Assembly: GCA_921293015.1 (NCBI GenBank)
Contig: OV121091.1
Span: forward strand, 26,830,839 to 26,894,838
DNA from: Phorcus lineatus
Lineage: Eukaryota > Mollusca > Gastropoda > Trochida > Trochidae
Reading direction: 5' to 3'
Length of the DNA: 64,000 bases
Shown here: piece after piece, positions 44,321 through 56,661 of the stretch
Layout of the letters: every line of letters starts with the position of its first letter
Numbering within the stretch: the first letter of the stretch is position 1
Program-made: the position numbers and the translations under genes
The notes under the pieces: model-generated
Told to the model about the DNA's origin: nothing
Database searches by the model: none
What the model saw: only the letters and a program-made list of their open reading frames with translations

Positions 44321-45648
44321 TCGACTTCATTGAACATATTGGCTTCCCCTCGTAGGGAATATTTATTGTTGAAACGGCTGAACAAGGAATGTCTGTATCT
44401 TTTTAATATCCCTAATATTTTAAACAATCAAGTGTTTATTCACAACATGGACATAGTGCATTATACACACATTCAATTTTGGTCTTCTGGTTAAATGCAA
44501 ACATTTAATACCGCTGATAATGAATTCCATGCATATATAATGCAACGTTTCATTAATTCTCTAATTGAATTTATGTTCCAACAATAACTTATATAATACA
44601 CACCCGTAGTCTTTAACGTTTGTAAAATCGAGGGAAAGGCGTTCTTTTTTATATATAATTACAAACGATCTTGTGTGTTTAAAGAATAAAGTAAACACAC
44701 AGCCTTGACATAAGAGACCGGAAATAATGGAATCTCGAGTCTTGTTTGGCTACAGTACTCTCGAGCCAACCAACGGGGCTAATCAAATATCCCCATACAC
44801 ATATTAGGAAACCATTTACCAGTAGTTGTGCAAAATATATAATTATTTTCAGTCTCTCAAATATTATTGTTGGAACATTATTAGCAAAAGTGTATTCAAT
44901 ACCTCATTAACGAAAATTTGCAAGTGTTATTCACGATAATAGCATTTTTGCTATGTCATTGTACCAGCAGCAAGGTCACGTGATCTCTTGCAATTTTCAC
45001 ATACGTGCAACGTTGTTTTGGCTGTTACAACTTAAAAATAAAATAAGGTTTCAAACATATGTTGTGTATGAGCAATGAATGAAAAGATCGATTACATTAT
45101 GTTTTCAATATAACTGTATAAAAATAGTAAAGTTTCTTTTGTACATGAGTACAACCAACCAGCATTGATAATTTGATATATATCTGTATATCAATGAGTG
45201 TGCTACAGACAGATGATGCTTACATTAACATAATCCGTAGTCCCATATAAATTATATATATATACATTTCACAATATCACTCATCATCCATATGTTCACT
45301 AGACTGTTATTCAAAGTCGGAAATGTGAAAAGTTTAATGAATTCTATGCCTCCTTCAATGTAATGATAAATTACTCAACGGACTGCCATGTAAACATTTT
45401 TACCCTTGCATCTATAAACACAAGATAGGAAAATCGCGACCCTGTCACGTCACGTAAATTCGAATTAATGTAAAAGGACGTGTGATGATGAAAAGCAGTT
45501 GAAAAGAAATCTTTTGTAATTCGAATTGCCAATTATCATGACAAACAGCATTAAGTTGATAACTATAAAATTGTATTTCTTGTCATATTTCTCAGTAGTT
45601 AAGCCGGTAAAATCAACACAGAAAAATCTAAGCGTATGTTTAATATAA

Positions 45649-45654
45649 TTTATT
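45649..45654 (-). terminator. Polyadenylation signal of paralog D overlapping the stop
   Basis: AATAAA on the minus strand overlaps the TAA stop at 45655-45653, as in the other three paralogs. Confidence 0.5.
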
Positions 45655-47789
45655 ACGGCTTCTCCGCTGGCAATAGAGCAGGTGCATCTCCGCCGGATGG
45701 GACTGGTTCTACCTTGTCAGCTCCAGACTGGATTGGCGAGTTCTTGGGTTTTTCTGCTCCAGATTGGATTGGTGAGTTCTGTGGTTTCTCCGCAGCAGAG
45801 AAGCCATTGCCGTATCTAGGGACAAGGGAAGGTCCTTTCATACAGACGCCCTGGCAACATTGTTCTCCCCGGTACATGTCACAACCCATCTGACATGACT
45901 TGTAGGCGTATTGGTTGCTGATCATAACTCTTGGGCATGTGAACTGTCTTGCTGGAAAAATGACATTGAACATTTTTTGAAGATTAGACATTGTCCTAGA
46001 TGGTAAATCTCAGAGATATGTCTTTATTCATATGCTGACTACGAGATATATCTAAAAACGTCTTAACCAAATTTTGTTTAATACTTTGCAACCTGTACTG
46101 CTTCTGAAAATTGCAAGTATACTCGCTCCTTGTCGTTGAGATACATTCAACACGCCAAATGATGACACCAAATCTAAATATTACCTCATCTTGTATGGTA
46201 AGCATATGAACATCATCAATTATTCCCATCTTTTTCTTTCCATGACAATTGAAAGTCGCCAAAAAAAATTTTGGATGATGTACTGAATAATGAGCTGACA
46301 ACTACAGTGATTTAGCCATCATACAAACAAAGAGTTATTAACCTACGGTGTGTTGAACGTCAATTGCCGAAGAGGGAATTATCTAGAATGGTATTACATG
46401 TGAAAGGTTCCCAACAGGTTGATAAATGATAAGTTCATTAATCGCATATTTCTAATGGGTTTTGTTATTAAATGTCACTTCACGAAGTGTCGTAGCATAT
46501 ACTGGACTCCTGGCCAACCATTACAGCTGTTAGAAATGAAGTTATTGATTCCACTTAAACTGCGGATTCAATAAAATATTGTTTTGTGCTGATGCTACTT
46601 AAATTAAGTCACTATTGTAACAATACTGTTCATAATGTGATCTGATAGTTTAATGCAGCTGATTTTGAAGCCTCGTATTCAAGAATGATTCTTATGGGGG
46701 TCAATATCCATTAAAACAATACTTGCGTTAACAGGTCGAACAGAAATATCGCTTTTATAGGTAATGTGTCGTTTTGGTTAAAAGATAGATAATTTAGAGA
46801 ATAATTGTTAATGGCAATATTTTGATTTATAATTGAATAATTGTTTCTTGAAACCACTATATTATTAACAATGTGTTAGTCTAAGTAATTTGAGTATAAG
46901 TGGAAGATTGGTTTCCTTACCTACACATGTCTGGGTTTGGTAGGAGCACACAAAGTTATTGGGACATTGTGAGTTCTGAAACAGAAAGTCAACTCCAATG
47001 ATCCATAATAAGCTTGCAATTAAGATTATAAAGCTACAGGTAAACAGAAAGTAATGTTCGTTATCATCGATTCAAATCTTTTTACATATCACTGGTTTTA
47101 TTAAACTATATGCATATAAGTTATATATCTTACCCCACACATTTGCCCATTTCCTCCAGGGTAACCCGGATAACCACCTGGGTATCCTCCAGGATAACCT
47201 TGGTTATTTCCGGGATAACTGCCGGGATAACTTCCGGGATAACCCCCTTGATTACCCCCTTGATAACCTCCTGGATAGCTCCCTGGAAACGCGTCAGAGC
47301 ACGCTATAACAACCTGAAAAATACAGATCAAGATTAATTAGAGAGTGGACGGAACAATAAAACTTAAGGTCACTACCCTGAACACCCTACGCTGAGATCA
47401 CTCATTGTAAACAGTGATCGTTGATGTCTGTAAGACGATGGAAGCGGCGAAAACGACACGACTAAGAGACTGGGCATGTGTCTTCACAGGGTTTCATCAA
47501 CAGTCCTGTATCAGTGTAATTAATACCTTCGTCTATCAGAAAGATTTCTAAAATGGAGCTCTAGGTAGCTATTTTTGTCATTCAATAACTTCAGGAGTAA
47601 GAGGTTTTTGTATGCCTCGTTCTTATGAGGCACTTTACAAAATTATTGGAAAACGGAAAACTGAAGTTGAAATATGGTAACGTCACGTCATGCTAAAGCT
47701 TTTGAAGTGAAATTTCTTGTGTCAGATCGTACTACGAAGACTTGAAATAAGAATAAACTTACAGCTACGAGAATACAGAGAACTTTCAT
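45653..47789 (-). CDS. Secreted Gly/Tyr/Pro-repeat, ten-cysteine protein, paralog D
   Basis: Exons 47763-47789, 47134-47313, 46921-46975 and 45653-45951, with phases 0, 0 and 1. The frame is 187 codons (186 residues). Exon 2 has four more codons than A and C, an extra GGYQG/NQGG unit near its start. Exon 4 has Ala for Gly in FSAAEKP, Asp for Gly in SGADKV, and Leu-Leu in PALLPAEKP. Signal peptide and all ten cysteines are kept. The last intron has about 120 bases of extra sequence (46044-46165) that C lacks. All splice sites and the frame are intact. Confidence 0.8.
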
Positions 47790-47850
47790 GTTGGCTGCAG
47801 ATGAGAGGACCAGTGAATGGATGCTGAGGTAGAGGCTTAAATAGAGGGGG

Positions 47851-47858
47851 TTTATATA
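47851..47858 (-). promoter_or_regulatory. TATA box of paralog D
   Basis: TATATAAA on the minus strand, about 60 bases before the ATG. The flank matches paralog C, with a GATA-type site and the shared block at 47908-47936. Confidence 0.55.
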
Positions 47859-49121
47859 TCCTACTATCGCTTCTATCTGATAAGAGTAACATTATGTGCC
47901 TATCTAGTGATCGTCACCTGTATCTGTACTTGTCAGCCTAATGGACTTAACGGTCAGCATTAAAGAGTATTATCGTTTGAATCTGACAGGTACGTGGGTA
48001 GATACATTTCATTTTACGACACATTCAATCTTTTTATGTAGGTTTTTGTCATGATGAAAGGGATTTTAAAATTATTCATTCTTATCAATAATGGCAGAAG
48101 GTTCAATCTTTAATAATTTTATGAGGAATTTTGAGTTCTTTAAACTATACAGATTCCTTAATATATAATCAACAAGTTGTCAAGTTGTTGGTTCGATAAA
48201 TGTTAGGACATGTGTACAGTTATACTTTTTAATTATAATTATTGATGAAACATTCATCTGCAAATAAGAGTCAGAATTTCGTTTGAAATAATAGGAAAAT
48301 AGATATTGCATAATTTCAACAGTATGAAACGTTATCACCAATGACAGCTTTGACGAAGATAACGTCACTATATAAGAATCTGTAACATGACAAGGGCGAT
48401 CTAAGCGACTTTGTTAGAATCAACGTTATAAAGGGGCAGTATTACAATCAATAAATAATATATAATTTCATTAAGAAATACAGTGATCTCTGAAAACGCT
48501 TAAAAATTTAACTCACTATAAAACAATGTCATGTATCCAAAGGAATCGTTCCCAATTTAGCCCTACCTCGAACGATTTACACAAAATGGCAGTCAGTAGT
48601 TTTTGTCTGATACTTGATAATTTCTATGGCTAATCGAGATGTTTGACCCTCCAAAGAAAATACATTTGGCATAAACTTAGGTTTATTTGTAAATAATTTA
48701 AGAAATAAAATTTTTAAAAAACGTACTGATGCTGCCTTAACGTTAGGTCTTTTTAAACATGTCATTATAGTGAGTGATGGTATACCTATACAAGTACAAA
48801 TGTTAGATATTTATCTAATAAAATAATATAAAGCGACATATGTAAAGTACACCATGAAGTGTTTGATTGCAAAATCAGGAATGGTAATCGTGCTTAATAT
48901 TTTTTACACGTTGTCGCAGGCACACAAGAACACATAGTGTAACAAGGATTATTTCAGGTCGTCATTTAAATAACCGCTAACCTCGACTTTATCACAAAGA
49001 TTTTTCAACAAAATAAGAACTGGGCTTGATTTTTAAAAATTTGTCCAATAAGCACCTTTTATTAGCCTTTCATTAAGACAGCGTAATTATCGGCTGTGAA
49101 AAAACCCACCTGGGCTAGGGG

Positions 49122-49317
49122 TATCATCCCAAAAGACAGAATTCCAAAAAGACAGAAAGCTTAAAACAACACTTTTCATGGTTGACTAATCATATGTAAC
49201 ATGGGCTCTACCCTTTGGAAATATTGGAACGGCCCAGATAAATAAAGACAGAATTCCCAAAAGACATCATTAAGATACAACAGTTGGTTTTTTCACTCGA
49301 TGGATGATAAAAACATC
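49122..49317. mobile_element. 196-bp insertion flanked by a 10-bp direct repeat
   Basis: The unit-1 equivalent near 42602-42611 has one copy of the GGCTAGGGG target. Unit 2 has GGGCTAGGGG at 49112-49121 and again at 49318-49327 around this insert. It starts TATCATCC and has GGATGATA near its other end, and twice contains AAGACAGAATTCC. The picture is of a short non-autonomous transposon with a target-site duplication; its family is unknown. Confidence 0.6.
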
Positions 49318-50150
49318 GGGCTAGGGGCCATAAAATTTGCGCGGATGTTACGTAATAAACAGATTGTACAGAGTGGCGCATCATTATTTCAACTGAAATA
49401 CCGCCTTATATAGTTGTTATATAGTTATATTACTATTGATTTTGATATCGTTTTTACACCAAACGTTTAATAGTGTTACATCGTCAAATTATTTATCTAG
49501 ACAAGGATTTATATGTCTATACTCGTCCTTGATCTAACTGAGTGGATAACATTATCTAAAAATCGTTAATTATTGTTTTTTCTTTCTGTGATATTGTTAC
49601 GATAGATGTATAAATCACGAGGCAATGATTCTGTTTATGACGTCTCACGCCCTTTGCATTCACTGGTTTGTGACAAGATAGATCTAAGCGGCCCATCAAA
49701 AATGGCATTATAAAAACGGCTTTCGTTAGGAAACTGATATAATAGTGTAAACAGACATTCATATATTCCAAAGAAAGTAGTGAATTAAGTTTGTGGTTAT
49801 GTTAACTTTAAACTTAGCAGATTTTATGTACTTCCTTTAAGGAATACACGCCGTCAGATCTATTTCAGTAATAAACATGTATGTTAATCTAACTAGCTAT
49901 AGACAAGAAGTTTCAAATCTGTCAACAGGCTAGTTCCAAAGATTTCATGAACATCATTGCACAGCAGCGGAAGAAGATGTACGTCAGCGATAAAGGGAGC
50001 CTCGTCAACAAACACCACCTGGCCAGTGACAAATATTCACAGGGATGCTAGTGCCTCATCACCGGTCTTCCCTCCTCGTGGAATCAGCATGTCATGTACA
50101 TAGTTTTTACATTCTGAAAATTACCATCTCTAATTGCCTCTTGTTCTGTG

Positions 50151-52432
50151 CTCTCGCAGACGAGATCTCGTAGATAACGCCCCCTATGAGCCCTGATAAC
50201 AACTGCTAGACTTATCTCCCCTTGCGATCTTACGCGTGGTGTGCATTCCTGTCAAATATCAACCTATCTTCATTCTCAACTCTTTAAGAGATTTCGTATT
50301 AGCGTAGGGCCTTGTCCTAAGTGATTACTGAAAGCGAGCTGTGTAATGTAATGTTGCTGCGCCGGTATTTCATAACAATGTTGATGAGGTGATCTGGAGA
50401 GGCAGGAGCCCAACGTTCTTGACAGGTGGACGGCTCAATTAGAAAAATCACACGGAATTTACTTTGCCATTCTTTCTGCGGGGATGATGGGGGCGGATAT
50501 AGAAACATACGTGGTGAACATTGAAAGGGAAATTCTTAAATGGAACTTGAATATTACGATAGAGTAGTAGTGATATGATATTGGCAACAGAGAATGATTT
50601 ACTTTAGTCTGCTATGATTGTCTGCTTTTGTTACCTCATGTATAATTTATTGCGTTAAGTTTCGAATATTTCGAAAGAATGAATAAATAGTGAAAAGATA
50701 TTTAAGAGTCTTAAATAGATACATTTTAATGAAAGGGATATCCTCTGATTAATGATACTATGAAAGAAATACTTTTAAATGATAATATGGGAGATTAAAA
50801 TGACTCTCTGATAACTATGCTTTTGTGAATAAAGATAAAATCTAGACTTGTTTCCACTAATCTATAATATTACCCTTACAAACGAATGATTCACGGGATA
50901 AACACGCTTTGATAAAGGTAGAGATAAGTACTTGGGTGACTGGTGATTAAACCATGGTGAGATGTGACGTCAGGGTTAAGGAAATGACGTCAACATGTTT
51001 TGGACTTGGGATGGTATCGAAAGGCAGAGACATCTGGCAGCTGGGTTGATGTAATCAGCGCTGTAGTTACTTGCTCTACCTATGTGAAGTACCAGGCTCG
51101 AGTGGGTATAATCTTTGCTTCTGATATGATTGATATGTCACCAACACCAGGACTGACCAATGACGCACTATCCCAGCACCATTGGACGTTGTGATGGGTT
51201 AATGACACGGCGATATCTTTGTCTGTTAAGACATTGGAAAATGCATCAACCTCAAATACATACTACATATTTTTTAGTTGAAAAAAATAATAAATACTAG
51301 GTTTTGGGATTAGATAAATGCCATTTCGATATCATTTCCTGGACAAAAGACTAGGAATCTATCAATAAATAAACTAACTTTTACTTTCCATCGCGAAAAT
51401 TAAATTGGAACGAACTGATACCAAGAGTGATTTGATGTCGTTGGTGAAATGCTTTGCGGTAATGAAACGCTATTATGTGGTCACGTCGTTGCTGTTATGC
51501 TGAACATTACATGATAGTAAAGGAACAACTACAGCGATTAGATAATGTTTAAATGAGCCTGTTTAGACAAAACTGGTTTATGCTTTTGAATGGAATAAAT
51601 GACTTCATGGTGTCACAACGATGCGTACGAATATAGAAAATGAAATTGTAATATCTTTTCTCTACCTCTTTTCTCGACCATTGCTAACAGCTCTTGCTTG
51701 CTTCAATCGTTTATTTATTATCCCTGCTGTCACAGATTGGACTAGAACAACGACTGATAGTCCAGTCAAATGCTCCGTTACACTCATAACATGATCTTTG
51801 ATTAGAAAGTGTAACAAATTAACTTAGTAATACACAGGGTTGGTATATCTTTTTACGATCTTCCTTTCATGGTTTTTATATGGTACAAAATTTAATAGAT
51901 ACAATAAATAGTATAGTTTTTCCAAAACGATTAAAATCTCTTAGTTCTAAATTATATTGGCTATACATGAATCTATAAAACGGGCATCAAAATAACTAAG
52001 GAAGGGTGCTGCAGTCGATCCAAGACTAGGCAATCGATTTCAGCAAGGAGACAAGTGGAGTTTATCAATCAACTAACGCAGTTTTAGACAGAGGGGAAGA
52101 GGGGCAGATGGCATCAGTCATCCTTAACGATTTGTAATTGCTATACTTTAGAATACAAGTTTTCGAAGCACTTTATAGCCACTGATATATTGGCAAACTT
52201 TACTCAGGGCTTTTACGTGTTAAGATTGCTAAACAAATCCAGGGTTCAGATTTGTACTCCAAATTGGTTAATAAACGCTTTATTCACATTAGAATTTCAA
52301 TACATGCACACATGTTAGAGTGAGAAGAGATGTACGTCACGTACTTACTACCAAGTGGTTGACTTCATTGCAAAGCCACGTTTCGTGTATTGCAGTAAAA
52401 TCTGAGCATTTAAAGGCACAACTGGCGTACTC
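50151..52432. other. Spacer without a recognised gene
   Basis: Single-copy-looking sequence after the duplication ends. No motif-bearing frame and no clear RNA gene. Confidence 0.4.
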
Positions 52433-53541
52433 AATAGTTCAAGTGGGCAGACTTGATGTTCAAGTGAGAGATTTCATGTTCAAATGAGAGACATTATGTT
52501 CTAGTGGGCAGAATTTATGTTCAATTAGGCAGACGTTATATTCAAGTGAGTAGACTTTATGTTAATGTGAGTAGACTTTATGTTCAAATAGGCAGATGTT
52601 ATGTTCAAGTGAGTAGACTTTATGTTCAAGTAGGCAGACTTTATGTTCAAGTGAGTAGACTTTACGTTCAAGTTGGGAGACTTGTTGTTCAAGTAAGATG
52701 TTCAAGTAGGCAGACTTTATGTTCAAATGGGCAGACTTTATGTTCAAGTTGGTAGACGTTATGTTCAAGTGAGTAGACTTTATGCAAGTTGGCAGACTTT
52801 ATGTTCAAGTAGGCAGACTTTATTTTCGAGTGAGTAGACTTTATGTTCGAGTTGGCAGACTTTCTGTTCAAGTGGGCAGAGTTTATGTTCAAATGGGCAG
52901 ACTTTATGTTCAAGTAGGATGTTCAAATAAGCAGATTTTATGTTCAAGTAAGCAGACTTTATGTTCAGGTGAGTAGACTTTATGTTCAAGTTGACAGACT
53001 TTATGTTCAAGTGGGCAGACTTTATGTTCATGTGAGAGATTTTATGTTCAAGTTGGCAGACTTTATGTTTGAGCAGACAGACTTTATGTTCAAGTGATAG
53101 ACTTTATGTTCAAGTGAGAGATTTATATTCAATTAGGTAGACTTTATGTTCAAATGGGCAAACTTTGTGTTCAAATGGGCAGACTTTATGTTCAAGTGGG
53201 CAGACTTTATGTTCAGGTGAGAAGACTGTATCTTCAAGTTGGCAAACTTTATGTTCAAATGAACAGACTTTATGTTCAAGTTCGTAGACTTTATGTTCAA
53301 GTGGGCAGACTTTATCTTCAAATGGGCAGACTTTATTCTTAAGTGGGCAGACTTTATGTTCAAGTGAGATTTCATGTTCAAGTGAGAGATTTCATGTTCA
53401 AGTGGGAGATTCTATGTTCAAGTTGGCAGACTTTATGTTTGAGCAGACAGACTTTATGTTCAAGTGAGAGACTTTATATTCAAGTAGGCAGACTTTATGT
53501 TCAAGTAGGCAGACTTTATGTTCAAGAAGGCAGACTTCATG
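52433..53541. repeat. 21-bp minisatellite, about 50 copies
   Basis: Tandem units of the form TTCAAGTRGGCAGACTTTAT plus G, alternating irregularly with TTCAAGTGAGTAGACTTTAT plus G and shorter AGAGATTTCATG variants. Because 21 is a multiple of three, every frame gives a seven-residue repeat (RLYVQVG on plus, NIKSAHL on minus). These frames have no start context or splice sites and are treated as by-products. Confidence 0.9.
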
Positions 53542-53544
53542 ACC

Positions 53545-56500
53545 CGAATCAAACATGCATTAATCCTTCTGTCCGTAATGACACACTTTTAAAAATATGG
53601 ATTTTGCACGTAATGTTTAATAGTAAAACTGGCATATATACACAAAAACAATAAGTTAAGATAACGAATATGACATTGTTTATTCTTAGAGTAATAAAAA
53701 CTTTTCGGGAGATAAGGTTTCCGTTAGTCTTGTTCAATGCACGAAGTTGAAGGATTGAATTTACTTTATATGTTTTGTTGACGATTTGTAGTTCAAGGTT
53801 ATAGAGCCTTTGTGATTAGATAGCTTCCTTTCTGAATAGGAACCAAACTGAAATATCACATAGCACCACTTGTAGCCAGCTTATCTAATCCTTGGTGGAA
53901 ATAAGAATGGTTTGATTGTATTTGATTATATGATGACTTTAAAAAGGGCTTTTTCTAATATGTTATTATTCTCATCATAATCTCAGCATCGTCATCAATC
54001 TATTACTCTCCATAGTATACTAAGAGTATCAACACAAGGAATGGTTATGAAACTTGTCAAAACAAACTGAATGAAACGTTATAAATCTTAATATCTATTT
54101 TTCAAATACTGTTTTCATGGATTCTGATTTCTTTCGAAAGATTTCGTTTGACTTGATAAGGTTCACTGTGGAAATTGATTGAAGTTGTCTTTAACATGTG
54201 ATAAGTTAATGACTTCGAGGACATTAAATCCATATAAAATTATCCAACAAGTGTTACCCATTACTATCTAAAGTGCTCAAATGTCCTTCTTAGTTAATCT
54301 ATATGTCATATCGTATGTCGTTTAGTGTCAATTATATTGTGCCAAAGACAATCGTCGCATGTCGTTCAAAGCAGTAAAGAAGAACCCCAGAATGCCGGTT
54401 AACATGCAAATTGATTTCATGAATAATAATAACCAATGACAATATCGAAAATGGACGCAAAGTGGACGAATACCCTTACGCTAGCCTTGGAAGTTGTCTG
54501 TGATTTATCGTCTTACTATTGGTTCGGCCTCGCATAAGCTGTTATCTCAACAAACTATGTCAACAAGTCGTCATTAAATGCGGCTGCCCATCAACTTCGA
54601 ATTAAACACATACTACTCCGTTGAGATATATCAACAATCACTTCAAGAGCCGTTTACTTGTGATTTCTTTATTACTCCACAGCCAATGAGTTTCACCACA
54701 AATCAGGCTCGTATCAAGGTGTGCCGTAGAACTTGGACCATTTACCTGGGACATAGCGTGGGACTGTGAAGGTAGGTATTAAGCATTCCGACATATGTTT
54801 AATGATTTTCTTTATAAAATTTAGAAAAATGTCTTGAGCTTTATTCTTTATGAACAAACAATGTGTGGTTTGATTATTTCGAACATATGACATAAGAAAG
54901 AAAAGATCTTGTAACAGTTGGATTATCGTGTTGCTAATTTCATTCTGACAGATGTTCATTATTTACTGAAACGAATCGTATGATAATTTGATTTGAAGTT
55001 TAGAAGTAAAGTTGATTTGAAGATTTCTTTGAAGTATAATAAGATAGATATACTAGGTTTGTGCAAACATAACTCACATGTATAAACGAATTTGTAGTCT
55101 GCATGATTATGACAAAAGATTGAAATTGGGAAAGACAAAACAATGAAGGAGATATGTGCGAATGAGAGAGGGCGAGGGTTCTCGATTATCTTTATATATT
55201 ATAACCATGAAATCGGATGAATAATTTGATTCGTTCAACTACACTTGTCAAGACTGATTTAAGTACAGTCAGCCAAGTTCAATAAATGTATACTCATTAA
55301 TAGTCTTACTTGCCAAGACTGATTTAAATACACTAAGCCAAGTTCAATAAATGTATACTCATTAATTTAAGCCAGTTAAACCAGCGTTTTAAACTCAAAT
55401 AAAGTGTAACCATTCTAACCATATTCGTATGTCAGCCAAAGCCTTTGTTCAATAACACAATTATTAGCTTCTGCATACACAATTATCCGATTAATACTTA
55501 ATACTGGATTGATTGAAGAAGTGTTTTAAAAGCTTCCACCATATTTCTCAGACATATATTTTAACAAAATGAGTAAGTTTACAAAGTATGTCAGGGAATC
55601 ATACACGAGTTTATGATATTAACAATTACTCGGCTGTTCAAAGAAGTAAATTAACAAACTAAGCAGGTTTAGTAATGTCCATATGAATCGCTAAATCACA
55701 ATGTAAAAAGTCTTAATGTATATTTTAATTAAAACATACTTTATTACAGCGGCCATTGAAAGATATCGGTTACAATTGCAATTAATTTTCTTTACGTGTA
55801 TCGTAACGGGACAATAAACAATTGGTTGATAAAATCTTTTATTACCTCAGACAATGATTGTAAACGGTCAATAAACGGTTAAAAATAACCATGTACGTGA
55901 TATAAAAGCTATGAACATAATTATTATACTGTATTCGGCCATATATATCCAACTCATCAAAACGCGTTGTATAAAGTTCTTGGTAATGTAAGTGTCCATT
56001 ATTATGTCATTGCAATAAGAATGCTCATCTTCAATTGATGTTTTTCTTATTCATTGTGACAAAAAAACACAAATACTTATTTTTAACTATCTAAATTCAT
56101 AAGATACACCTTCGAAATGAATACCTTCTATTTGATTTTTGGAAATATATCAGGGTATTTTTATGATTTGTAGGACTAGCAAAGAAAGGTTGCCTGCTCT
56201 CATACTACAGCAATGTCATCACATAAATTGGCAATTGTTTTACATAAAAAGGAAAGCTCCGCAACGTTGTTGCGTATTGATTTCATAATAGAGTAACCAA
56301 TATGTCTAAAAATGTGAAGAGACTAAAATGAAATATTCCACTTCTCAAAGGTCCAAAGTTCACTCGGAGGTTGACTTACTGGTTGAGCATGAACAGCGTG
56401 GAGCGACTTGTGATATACGATGCGTGTTTCATCTGAAATATTAAACTTATCCAGTTGGAGAGAGTTATAAATCAACGAGACGGGTTTGCTATAATAAATC

Positions 56501-56661
56501 TTGCACTGAAGTGGCCATTTTTGCAAAGTGTTTCAGACAGCAATGTTGAGTTCAAATAAGAAAACTCTTATGACTCTGATTCGAAATTAATTACTCTTAT
56601 CTGATATGCTGTAATGATTAAAATCATGCAATTTGATAATTCATAATTCTTTTTATTTCAG
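53545..56661. other. 5' flank of the cysteine-rich peptide gene
   Basis: AT-rich. It contains a tandem duplication of about 67 bp (55244-55310 and 55311-55370, sharing CCAAGTTCAATAAATGTATA). A donor-like GAAG|GTAGGT at 54771 ends a less AT-rich stretch (about 54540-54771) that could be a 5' UTR exon of the gene at 56662; this is a guess. Confidence 0.4.

Larger units (their letters stand above)
38518..44796. repeat. Tandem segmental duplication, unit 1
   Basis: From ACACATATTAGGAAACCATT at 38518 the sequence repeats at 44797 with roughly 95% identity by eye. The order is the same: non-coding lead, a gene of the secreted family on the minus strand, its 5' flank, then the conserved block at 43189-43440. 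Unit 1 then carries mariner relic 2 and the junction at 44796. Confidence 0.8.
44797..50150. repeat. Tandem segmental duplication, unit 2
   Basis: Second copy of the 38518 unit, carrying paralog D. Similarity stops at about 50150 (TTGCCTCTTGTTCTGTG), equivalent to about 43437 in unit 1, so the mariner part is missing. Unit 2 has its own insertions at 46044-46165 and 49122-49317. Confidence 0.8.

Noticed and set aside
45636..45893. Plus-strand frame opposite exon 4 of paralog D
   Set aside because: It is antisense to a well-supported exon with conserved cysteines.
52433..53541. CRISPR array
   Set aside because: The units are contiguous with no unique spacers, and the genome is eukaryotic.
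52504..53654. Heptad-repeat proteins in the 21-bp array
   Set aside because: Such frames appear on both strands because the unit is 21 bp; there is no start context, promoter or splice evidence.
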